DNA of 64,000 bases from Spinacia oleracea (taxonomy: Eukaryota > Streptophyta > Magnoliopsida > Caryophyllales > Amaranthaceae), in assembly GCF_020520425.1 (NCBI RefSeq), contig NC_079487.1, positions 85,875,141 through 85,939,140 of the forward strand. The letters run 5' to 3'. Each line of letters opens with the position of its first letter. The stretch's first letter is position 1. Below the pieces are notes generated by a model. The model was not told where the DNA came from. It worked only from the letters and a program-made list of their open reading frames with translations, and made no database searches. Shown piece after piece: positions 24,331-33,366 of this stretch. A program made the position numbers and the translations under genes.

Positions 24331-24858
24331 AACTTCACGGTATACACCCCCAAAGAGAAGATAAGTGCGGTATAGTTTCATCACTGTTGCTGAATATTTT
24401 TTGTTACTCTTTTTGCTGTTTCTTTTCGAGGGAATGAGAATGACTATATTTGTACTGGTACACCTACCAAATGCAATGTAATCCTGAACTCCTGATAAAG
24501 ATAGGAGTATTTAAATGCTATACATTGTTGGTGAATTAGCAATAGCTAGCTCGGCTCGGCTCGTATCGTATCGTATCAGGAGCGTCAAAACAATACTGTG
24601 ATGTTGTAAATGGTTTCCTTTCTCTTACATGCGGACATGCCTTTGTTATTGTTACCTTTTATTTTATTTTTACAGAAAGTCTAATGAACTTTTAACTTTT
24701 TTAATCAGCATTAGCGCAAAATGCTGAATTGTTAATAAGTTTCAACTTTTAAATTACTGAAGTTACTCGTCTGAATGTCTGAGATCAATATTACCAAACA
24801 TGTACCACACAAAAAAAAAATCAAAATTTATCATCAATATTAAATTATTAATCGATTA
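24331..24858 (+). other. GPX 3' UTR and flanking DNA
   Basis: The first 200 or so bases are likely the GPX 3' UTR, then AT-rich intergenic DNA. A short gctcg / tcgtatc repeat lies near 24551-24578. I see no gene here. Confidence 0.4.
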
Positions 24859-25297
24859 CTCCCTCCGTTACTTAATACTCGCACCCATATTATATCAAAA
24901 CAAACGCAACAATGTAACAACAATAATCTGAGTGCCTCAATGGTTGTGCTTTAACTCACTAAGCCAGCGGACCTAGGTTCGATTTCCATCAATTACTCAT
25001 TTATTCTTTTTCCCTTTCCTTCCTCTTTTAAACGGTTTCTTTCATTTATTCTTTTCCATTTCCTCCTCTTTTAAACAGTTTATTTTCCCTTTCCTCTCTC
25101 TTTTATAGATTTCCTTCATTTATAATCATTTAAAAATTTACATCCTTCACTCACCACTCCCACCCCTTATACCTTTTTCACTAACTATATTAAAAAAAAT
25201 ACCCCAATATCAACAAAAAGCCATTAAATTAATAATTCAATTCAAGTATTTAAACTCTGCACGATCAAACCGGTGCGAGTATTAAGGGACGGAGATA
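24859..25297. mobile_element. Stowaway MITE enlarged by a SINE
   Basis: Left terminus CTCCCTCCGTTACTTAATAC and right terminus GTATTAAGGGACGGAG pair over about 20 bases, with an inner pair gcgagtatt / aatactcgc; a TA precedes the left end. At 439 bp it is long for a Stowaway. The excess begins with a tRNA-like head at 24929-24987, so it looks like a MITE with a nested SINE and pyrimidine-rich filler. Confidence 0.7.
24929..24987 (+). mobile_element. tRNA-derived SINE head
   Basis: An A-box-like tgcctcaatggttg and a B-box aggttcgatttcc are spaced as in a tRNA gene. There is no proper acceptor stem or anticodon fold, so this is not a tRNA gene. The pyrimidine-rich body after it (to about 25150) probably belongs to the SINE; its 3' end is unclear. 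Confidence 0.5.
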
Positions 25298-25549
25298 ATA
25301 TTTGAATAGAACACACCCTAAGCATATTACGTATGCGTATGTAATATTACATTGCAGAGTACCTAACCAGGGGGAGTTTGTTCACACGGATTAAGGCCCT
25401 GCTCTTCTGAACTTTGTTTGGCTGAACTTAATTGAACTGAATATAAATAATAAATAATAAATAATAAATAATTATGGCGATTATGGAGATTAGGGCAACT
25501 CCCATATTCCGGTGAATTATACGGCCGTTGAAGGTGATTCCGAGCGGCA

Positions 25550-26150
25550 TTTCGAGGCGGTTTCAGGTGGCGGTTTCAGGCGGTTTCGGCGGATTCAGGC
25601 GGTAGTTTAGGTGCAATTTTCTGGCGATTTTGGCGTCGTATTCAGGAAGTTCTCAGGCGGTTTTGAAGCAGTTTTCAGGCGGTTTGCGGGGGCTTTTCAG
25701 GCGTCGGGATTTCGGGGCTGTCTTCAGGCAGTTACGGCGCGGTTTCCGGCAGTGTTGCGTGGTCTTTTCCGGTTCCTGGCAATTCGGGAGTTCGTTTCAG
25801 GTTCTTGCGTTCAATTTGGTGTTCGTAATTTGGTGTTCAGTTTGGTGTTCAGTTTGCGTTCAGTTTGGCAGTTCAGGTTCTGATCAGGTTGGTTCAGTTT
25901 CCGGCTATTCGTAATTTCAGTTCCTGTTCGGGGTTCAGTTCAGTGATTTCAAGTTCGTACGTCCAGTTTGGTGATTGGTGTTTGTCTTGGAGATTGGTGT
26001 TTGTCTTGGAGTTTGGTGATTTGGTCAGATTATTGCATTGTTGTTGTGCGTTTGGTGATTTGGTGATTGGTGATTTGGTCAGATTATTGCATTGTTGTTG
26101 TGCGTTTGTTTTGGAGATTGGTGTTTGTCTTGGAGTTTGGAGTTTGGGCA
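25550..26150 (+). repeat. tandem repeats in the LINE 5' UTR
   Basis: The first part (25550-25760) is built of ggcggtttcagg-like words. The second (25976-26150) holds direct repeats of gattggtgtttgtcttggag and two copies of a block starting gatttggtcagattattgca. The frame of the LINE protein is open through this stretch but gives a Cys/Leu-rich sequence without a domain, so I begin the CDS at the later ATG. Confidence 0.6.
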
Positions 26151-26248
26151 GCTTGAGTTGTTGCTCTTTGGTGTTGTTATTGTTTGCGTGTGTGTTGAGG
26201 TTATCAAGTGTGCGTTTGGTGTTGGTGGTGCTGTTGAAGTGCTTTGAT

Positions 26249-29200
26249 ATGGAGGCTTCCGTGGAGAAGTTTCATTGCCCTTTTGTGGGTCTTAGCGGGT
26301 GCCAGGATGGCGGTGGGCGTGGTTTGGTAAGGAGTTCTCTGATCACTCACTTACGGGATCGTCATTGTTGCTCTGATGTGCGGGATGTAACCCGTCAGTC
26401 CCTTACTACCAATTTGCAGGTTTTTACTTCGGCTGAGGTTACCTTTCGTCGTATGGGAATTTGGTTATGTGGAGATTGTTTCAAGACGCATACTCATCGT
26501 ATTAGGTGTCGGCATGGCAGTGGTTCTAGTACGGTTTTTGTGGACCCACCTAATTTTGGGGATGGTACTATTCGTTTTACTCTCTACGGTATTCAAAAAC
26601 CTCAAGCTCCTGCTTCCGAGCTGTCTACTTCTGATGCGCCTCGAGAACAATATTTTTCTTTTGATGTTGCTCTTCTGGACACTTTATGGTCTAAGCGGTT
26701 GCGTTCTGTGAAATCCATCCCTCCCAAATGTCGTTTGGGTTTTTCGCGAGTTCTGAAAGGGGCGCTTGATAAGGTGATTTGCAGACCAGATGACATCGCT
26801 TGTTGGGTTCAGTTGCTCGTGTTACCTCTTTGTGTCCTCAAGACTTTTTCTCCACGAAGTAATCGTGAGTGTTCCTCCGGTGTTAGGCGGCGGCAACAGG
26901 AGGAGTGTATCACCTCTGCTATTCGTTCTTGGGGTGTGCCTGGCGGTTCTGAGCAACTTGTCATAGACACATTGGCTAGCGTGTCTCCCTCTCTATTGGA
27001 TGTTGACGATGACCATGATTTGGCGGAGCGTAATATTAAGCAATGCAAGAGAAAGATTTCTGACGGTCACTACACTGCTGCCGTTAGGGTTCTTTCTTCC
27101 TCAGGTCTTTCCCCTTACGATGATGCTACTCTTGCAGATTTACAAGCAAAGCACCCTTCCGTTCCGGTCCCTACCTTACCGGATAACCCTGTTGATCATC
27201 ACCTTTCTGCTTCCTCCGCTGTTGTTTTGGAGCAGATTATGGGCTTTCCGCGTGGTACTTCGTGCGGTAGAGATGGCTTGCGTGCTCAACACCTTTTGGA
27301 TTGCTTGGGTGGTGCTGCTGTAGCTGTTTCTGATGAGTTGGTGGATGCTATCACTCAGGTAGTTAATCTCTTTCTTGCTGGGAAGTGTCCCGCTGAGCTT
27401 GGAGGATACATTGCTAGTGCTCCTCTTACGCCATTGGTTAAGCCTGGTGGGGGTGTTCGGCCTATTGCGGTGGGTACTATTTGGAGGCGCCTTATTTCTA
27501 AGGTCGGGGCTGCTTTGATTGGTCCGCGTTTAGGAAACTACTTTGGAGGTCTGCAGTTTGGTGTTGGGGTTCCAGCAGGTGGTGAGGCCATTCTCCATGC
27601 TGTCAATCGGTTGGTTGAGGCTCGTGGGGCCGATGTTGGCCTATCTATGTTATTGGTGGATTTTCAGAATGCTTTCAATTTAGTTGATCGATCGGCTTTG
27701 TTGCGTGAGGTTCGGCTCCATTGTCCTGCTCTTTCGCGTTGGGTTGAATTCTGCTACTCTTCTCCAGCGCGGCTGTATTATGGGGAGCATACCTTGTGGT
27801 CTTGTCAGGGTGTGCAGCAAGGGGATCCTCTCGGCCCTTTGCTTTTTTCTCTGGTTCTACATCCATTGGTGTGTCGAATTCGAGACTCATTTGATCTATC
27901 TCTTCAGGCATGGTACTTGGACGATGGCACTATTGTTGGTGACACTTTGGTGGTTGGGCAGGTCTTGGAGTTGATTTTGGAGGAGGGGCCTCGTTTAGGT
28001 CTCCATGTTAATGTTGAGAAGACGGAGGTTTTCTGGCCTTCGGAGGACCCACGCTGTCGTCTAGAGGGTGTCTTTCCTACGGATATTGCTCGTCCTGAGC
28101 TTGGTGTTAAGTTGCTTGGTGGCCCAGTCAGTACGGATTCTTCTTTTTGTAAGGAGGTTGTTTCGCAGCGTGTGTCGAAGACTGTTGTGTTGATGGATGC
28201 TGTAGCCAAGCTTAATGATCCCCAGTGTGAGTTGTTGCTTCTTCGTGCGTGTACTGGAGTTTCTAAACTCTACTTTGCTATGCGCACTTGTCCGCCTCAT
28301 CTTTTCGAAGCGGCCCAATTATCTTTTGATGTGGCTCTGCGGGCTTCTTTAGAGCGCATCGTGGTTGCTTCGGGACCTGGGTTCGGTGACTGGCAATGGC
28401 GCCTTGCCACCTTGCCTTATTCTTATGGAGGATTGGGTGTTTATTCAGCTGGTGATGTTCGGCATTATGCTTTTCTTGCATCCCGTTTGCAGTCTTCTGG
28501 TTTGCAGGATTCGCTTCTTCGGCTTTCAGGTGTTGAAGGTCCGGGACCGGCCTTTGATGATGCTCTTGGTCTTTTCAACAGGACCGTGGAGACCGACCTT
28601 ATGCGTAGCCCTAGTGAGATCGCTGCCCCCAGACTCATGAAGAAATTGGCAGACATATATTTCACGAAGGTTATTGCTGATGCGGAATCCGCCTACTCCT
28701 TATCTTCACGTCTTGTTGCCCTATGGAAATCTCAGCAGGGGGATCACTCCTCAGCTTGGTTGCGGGCAGTCCCCATCTCGGGGTTAGGCCAGACTATGAA
28801 CGGTAAGACTTATCGTTCGGTTCTTTGCTATCGGTTGGGTATTCCGTTGTTCTCTGATTCGACGCCGTGCTCTGCTTGCTCTCGGGTTTTCGACGGGGAC
28901 ATTTATGGGGATCATGCCGTGTCTTGTGCTGGGATTGTGGGTATCAAACATCGTCATAATGTTGTTCGTGATACCCTTTTGGATATTTGCTATCGGTCGG
29001 GGATTTCTGCTCGCAAGGAGGTTGATGTTGGGCTGACTAGTGAGAGCGATGGAGCTCTTCGTCCTGCAGATATATTGCTTTACTCATGGGATGGCGGTCT
29101 AGATGTGTGTGTTGACTTGACTGGGTCTTCCCCTATGACGCAATCTGGGTTGTCAGGCTTCATTCCGGGTCGGGTTGTGGCGGTTGCAGCTCAGCGGAAG

Positions 29201-29440
29201 CAGGATAAGTATGCGGCACGTTGTAGGGCTTTGGGTTACGGTTTCTTTCCTTTTTGCTTCTCTTCTTTTGGGGAATTAGAGAAAGGGGCTGTTTCTTTGC
29301 TGAAGCGGGTTCAGGCGTACTCCAGGGCTCAGGACATTGGGGCACGGGCAGCTGCCCACATTTTCAGCAGGATCGGGTTCGCCATAGCTAGAGGAGTGGG
29401 GGCCCAGATTGTATCTCGGCTCCCCTCCAACTTCTTGTAG
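26249..29440 (+). CDS. LINE polyprotein: zinc finger, reverse transcriptase, restriction-like endonuclease
   Basis: The single protein (1063 residues) of a site-specific-type LINE. The N-terminus has a CCHH finger (C10, C18, H34, H39; HLRDRHC), with a second Cys/His cluster near residues 70-90 (CGDCFKTHTH). The reverse transcriptase spans about 390-660: GGGVRPIAVGTIWRRLISK, motif A LLVDFQNAFN near 468-477, QQGDPLGPLLFS, and the catalytic YLDD at 556-559. The C-terminus carries a zinc-knuckle-like C-x2-C...H-x4-C group (CSACSRVF...GDHAVSC, from about 874) and then RPADILL and VCVDLTG (about 938-956). These match the endonuclease of the R2/R4/Dong group that nicks target DNA. I chose the ATG at 26249 because the upstream open frame is repetitive. 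No stop or frameshift is seen, so it may be active. Most plant LINEs are L1 or RTE with a different endonuclease, which makes this unusual. Confidence 0.85.
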   Translation: MEASVEKFHCPFVGLSGCQDGGGRGLVRSSLITHLRDRHCCSDVRDVTRQSLTTNLQVFTSAEVTFRRMGIWLCGDCFKTHTHRIRCRHGSGSSTVFVDPPNFGDGTIRFTLYGIQKPQAPASELSTSDAPREQYFSFDVALLDTLWSKRLRSVKSIPPKCRLGFSRVLKGALDKVICRPDDIACWVQLLVLPLCVLKTFSPRSNRECSSGVRRRQQEECITSAIRSWGVPGGSEQLVIDTLASVSPSLLDVDDDHDLAERNIKQCKRKISDGHYTAAVRVLSSSGLSPYDDATLADLQAKHPSVPVPTLPDNPVDHHLSASSAVVLEQIMGFPRGTSCGRDGLRAQHLLDCLGGAAVAVSDELVDAITQVVNLFLAGKCPAELGGYIASAPLTPLVKPGGGVRPIAVGTIWRRLISKVGAALIGPRLGNYFGGLQFGVGVPAGGEAILHAVNRLVEARGADVGLSMLLVDFQNAFNLVDRSALLREVRLHCPALSRWVEFCYSSPARLYYGEHTLWSCQGVQQGDPLGPLLFSLVLHPLVCRIRDSFDLSLQAWYLDDGTIVGDTLVVGQVLELILEEGPRLGLHVNVEKTEVFWPSEDPRCRLEGVFPTDIARPELGVKLLGGPVSTDSSFCKEVVSQRVSKTVVLMDAVAKLNDPQCELLLLRACTGVSKLYFAMRTCPPHLFEAAQLSFDVALRASLERIVVASGPGFGDWQWRLATLPYSYGGLGVYSAGDVRHYAFLASRLQSSGLQDSLLRLSGVEGPGPAFDDALGLFNRTVETDLMRSPSEIAAPRLMKKLADIYFTKVIADAESAYSLSSRLVALWKSQQGDHSSAWLRAVPISGLGQTMNGKTYRSVLCYRLGIPLFSDSTPCSACSRVFDGDIYGDHAVSCAGIVGIKHRHNVVRDTLLDICYRSGISARKEVDVGLTSESDGALRPADILLYSWDGGLDVCVDLTGSSPMTQSGLSGFIPGRVVAVAAQRKQDKYAARCRALGYGFFPFCFSSFGELEKGAVSLLKRVQAYSRAQDIGARAAAHIFSRIGFAIARGVGAQIVSRLPSNFL

Positions 29441-29477
29441 TTCACTTGATCTTTATAGCTTGTTAAGCTTGTAACGT

Positions 29478-29559
<82 letters not shown>
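29478..29559. repeat. (TAA)n microsatellite
   Basis: About 27 uninterrupted TAA units follow the LINE 3' UTR. It may be the LINE's tail or the target it entered. The poly-Tyr frame on the minus strand is a by-product. Confidence 0.95.
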
Positions 29560-30120
29560 GTAAATAAATATGAATATTACGATATAATTAATAGTAACTA
29601 GTCTTATATGCACGCGATGCGTGCGAAATTATATAAAAAACTTAAAATTTTATTGTTACAACTAATTCCAACAAATATTAGGCAAGAAAATATTCGCAAA
29701 GTTCATATTTAAAAACATTAAGGCCATACTATAGGTCAATTTTGCAATCTACGTTCATATTTAACTAATCACAACAATTGCATCAATCAAAAATCTATTT
29801 ACGTAAGAAATGTAAATAATAATACAAAGTAATAAACATTTTACATTAGTTTCATCTCCTACTATTTGCTGCTGAAATACTGACAACCAAAAGATATCTA
29901 AGATTAGAAAAGAATAAGTGACATTGTTGTTGGAGTTTTCCCCCTTTTGGTCTATGTTGAAAAACTCCAAATTAGGTTGCTTCAAAAGAATTAAAGTTCC
30001 CGTAAATACAATGTGGGTTTTCTTACTATGAATCATCAATTTTGGAGCGTAATTATTGAATTAATTGTGTAATGTCAACTAATTGATTTGTTGACCATTA
30101 TTACCTTAATTGCTTCCTCC

Positions 30121-30620
30121 CACTACTACAAATCCCGCCTTTTGGAGACGCTTTTTGGACCGTTTTTCGACGCTAAAAAGCGTCGATAAATTAGCCCTCG
30201 ACGCTTCAAGGAAGCGTCGAGAAAATTAAAGTCGAGAATATTCTCGACGCTTTTTGGCGTCGTGCACGGGGAGGCTTTTTGGCGTCCACTTTCATCCTCC
30301 AGAGTCGACAACCTCGACGCTTTTCGCCGTCCACAAGATTTTCCCGCTTTGCCCCACCCTTTTCCTAATCATTGTCCTCGACGCTTTTTGGCGTCCATAA
30401 TTTCTTCAGCCTAGACGCTTATATGCGTCCACAGGTCTTTTCCTAATCAATGTCCTAGACGCTTTTTGTCGTCCATGTTTTCTTCAGCCTATCTTTTCCT
30501 AATCAATGTCCTCGACGCTTTTTGGCGTCATGTTTTCTTCAGCTTAGACGCCACAAGATTTTTTCCTGTTTTAACATTTTCCTATTTAATGTCCTCGACA
30601 CCTACAGGCGTCCAGAAATT
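30121..30620. repeat. CACTA left subterminal repeat array
   Basis: About a dozen copies of a motif near TCGACGCTTTTTGGCGTCC stand in this 500-bp end, several of them palindromic (TCGACGCTaaaaAGCGTCGA). In En/Spm such subterminal motifs are the binding sites of TnpA. A second, shorter set lies at the right end. Confidence 0.85.
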
Positions 30621-30737
30621 TATTTTGGCGGGATATTTAATTCAAAATGAGCACGATAATACGACCCCAAAAAACGTCCAAATTATTTGTATGATTAACC
30701 TTTTTTTTTTCCACGTACCTATATATTAATTCCTGTA

Positions 30738-30739
<2 letters not shown>

Positions 30740-30786
<47 letters not shown>
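30740..30786. repeat. (TA)n microsatellite
   Basis: About 22 TA units just inside the left subterminal region of the CACTA element. Confidence 0.95.
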
Positions 30787-30793
<7 letters not shown>

Positions 30794-33366
30794 AAAACAT
30801 TATTCATCACGTACAATTATAAATTTAAAATTAAAGTGCAACGTAACACAACATCGATCAATTAATTAACCTGAATTGTGAATACTTGGTCTTCAATTAA
30901 CAATAAAATTAACTTATAATTCATAGTACATACACGTATGTTACTAACCAGAATCCAAACATACACGCATATATATCACTAATCGAAATCCTAACCAAAT
31001 AGTCCAAAACAACATCATAAATCAAACCAGGCCAAGAAAAACTAAAACTTAGAAAAACTAACTAGCTAAGATGTACTACGTACATATATATACTATATGT
31101 GGATGATCGATGGTAGTAGCTCATATGAAGCTCAAGTGTCTTGGCCTTCATTTTGCTTTTGCACATTATCACGTTGGACGACCTTCAAAGAAAAATACAA
31201 AATGTAATAAGTACATAATAAGTCGGAAACTTGAACTACGAAGGAAATTAAATACAACATTCAGTTCTAGTTTGTTCTATATCACTCAAAGAATGTCTAT
31301 TATAAATGAGAAAAAGCATAGCAGAGCCAAGAACATGTCAAAGACCTAGGGGTATAAATACTACAGCTGAACACACACACAGCAGAACACACACACAACA
31401 TGCAGGGAGTGATCATGTCAATGACCTGGTGTATAAAACACACATTTTGTAACTGATGATGATACAGCATGTTCATACTATCTTTTCTAGCATCATGCAT
31501 ATATATTATCTTTCACTTTTCTGATATTTGGTTGTCTACTAACTTCAGGAACCCGTGAAGCGCGTTGTTTCATTTCAAGATGTTGGAAGAACTCTTGGAG
31601 GCAACAGTTCTGCAGTATCTGAGCAAACTGTTCCTGCTAAGATGTTATCATAGTTGCATCAGTTCTGCAGTTCTGAGCAAACAGATCTGATGTTATCATA
31701 CTGCAGAACTGGTATGATCGCACCCATAAGTCCATAACCCTCAACAAACAGATCCCAATTAAGCTAAACAAGTAAAATGGGGAATTTTACAGTCAGACGG
31801 CTGATATTATTAAGCTAAACAAGTTGTACTTGATCCAACAGGTTCGAACAATGTGCAGCAATTAAGAAACCTAGGCTGATATCATATGAAAGATTTTAGG
31901 GCAGCAATTAAGAAACCTAGGCTAAATTTAGGAAGCGGCATCATGTGCACAATTTAAACATCAAGATGTTGGATTCTGAGATTTCTGTTTTTCTTTTGTC
32001 ATGATGACGGTGATATGCTAATGAATTTCTCATGCTAGTCAGTAAGCTGAGTTGATTTTAAAAAACTTATAGAAAGCAAGAAATAAAACTCATAAACGAA
32101 ATTGAGCATTCAAATTAGCAGATTATGAACAACTGCCTAATATTCCCATGTGACCTAAGCAATGGTCCAAACCAACTATCACATTTTTAATTGGAAGTTT
32201 TGGCATGAACAGTTGGTTTGACATTTCATTCAAGTCAACTGTCAATCAAAATGATGGTGGAATTGTGCAGTTAATACTACTTGACAAAATAACAACACAC
32301 ATAAACAAATATCGAATGAGTATTTGGTTTCTATTAATTAGGCTATTAACATATTTGAGTGTGAGCTATACTATGAATCTATATGAGAATTGACAGGTAT
32401 TCTGAAAACGGGTGCAAAATATATTGTTTCCCCTCATACGTTACAAATAGTCCTTCTTGGAATCTTGGTACCATCTAATGAACCACCACAAACATGAAAA
32501 TCAAATGAGTATATAGTTACACCCAAGAGAGGAGCATTGATGTAGAAATTAATATCCATATTCACATTCCACAAGAAACAAGTGAAAAATATACCATCTC
32601 AACAAACCACGTCCATGCCAAAAGCCTATCGTCTATCAAGCTTTTCAATTTAAGGCAAAATTAACCAGAGCTACACTATACAAAAAAGAGACAGCAAACA
32701 GCCAGACACCATTAGATGTAATCAAATCACATACTTCGTCCTTTTTCCCATGAATGAAAACAAACCGATGAATGGAAACAAATCAATGTCACATGCTTTT
32801 CCCATGGTTCATTCAATTTTCAATAACTACAATCACACTAGGTTTTGTTATTATAAGTCCTATCTGCCTCCACAACAATACAATAACACCGAAACCTCAA
32901 GTTTAAGCTCCATAGTCCTAAACAGCTAAGTTCAGAGATCCGCAGAGAAATAAATTCCTTTATTTACACATGATTTTCACATGGTTCATTCAATTTTCTA
33001 CAACTACAATCACACTAGGGTTGAGTTGCTGTAGATATTTTATCTCTTGAATTGGGTAATTTGAATAGATATTTTATAATGTGAAAGTCTAGAGCTGGTA
33101 TTTGTCTACAGTCTAAAGCGCACTTCTTTTAGAATGCTAAAGCGCACTTCATATACTACCTTTTCAGTTCCTTGCATTAACTATCAATAAAACTTGGTTT
33201 TCAAGCTTTGTTCTGATCAGTTTTAGACAAATCAGTTCTGATCAGTTTCAAGCATCTGTTTTTGTTTTCAGCTATGTTTATCTGTTTTTGTTTTCAGCTG
33301 TGTTTATCTGTTTTGAACACACACACAGCAGAACACACACACAACAGGGAACATGATCATGACAAC
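30787..33366. other. non-coding 3' region of the CACTA element
   Basis: No gene seen. Internal near-duplicates are present: the block gaacacacacacagcagaac at about 31367 and 33316; catggttcattcaattttc at about 32803 and 32980; and two copies of a ctgcagt...gagcaaac...gatgttatcat block within 31610-31710. Confidence 0.5.

Larger units (their letters stand above)
25476..29559 (+). mobile_element. R2/R4-type (RLE) LINE, apparently full length
   Basis: A non-LTR retrotransposon of about 4.1 kb: a GC-rich repetitive 5' UTR, one long ORF (26249-29440), a short 3' UTR and a TAA tail. There is no LTR and no apurinic-type endonuclease in front of the RT. A TAA-rich run (ataaataataaataat, about 25443-25475) precedes the 5' end and the (TAA)n tract follows the 3' end. 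So it either inserted into a TAA microsatellite or ends in one. The exact 5' boundary is uncertain by some tens of bases. Confidence 0.75.

Noticed and set aside
24929-24987. Possible tRNA gene (also 56215-56315)
   Set aside because: Both have pol III boxes but no acceptor stem or anticodon arm, and one has a poly(A) tail and target duplication; they are SINEs.
25865-26248. Upstream extension of the LINE ORF
   Set aside because: The open frame is made of 5' UTR tandem repeats and encodes a Cys/Leu-rich stretch without a domain; the start at 26249 directly precedes the zinc finger.
29329-29613. Minus-strand frame with a poly-tyrosine run
   Set aside because: A read-through of the (TAA)n microsatellite and the antisense of the LINE.
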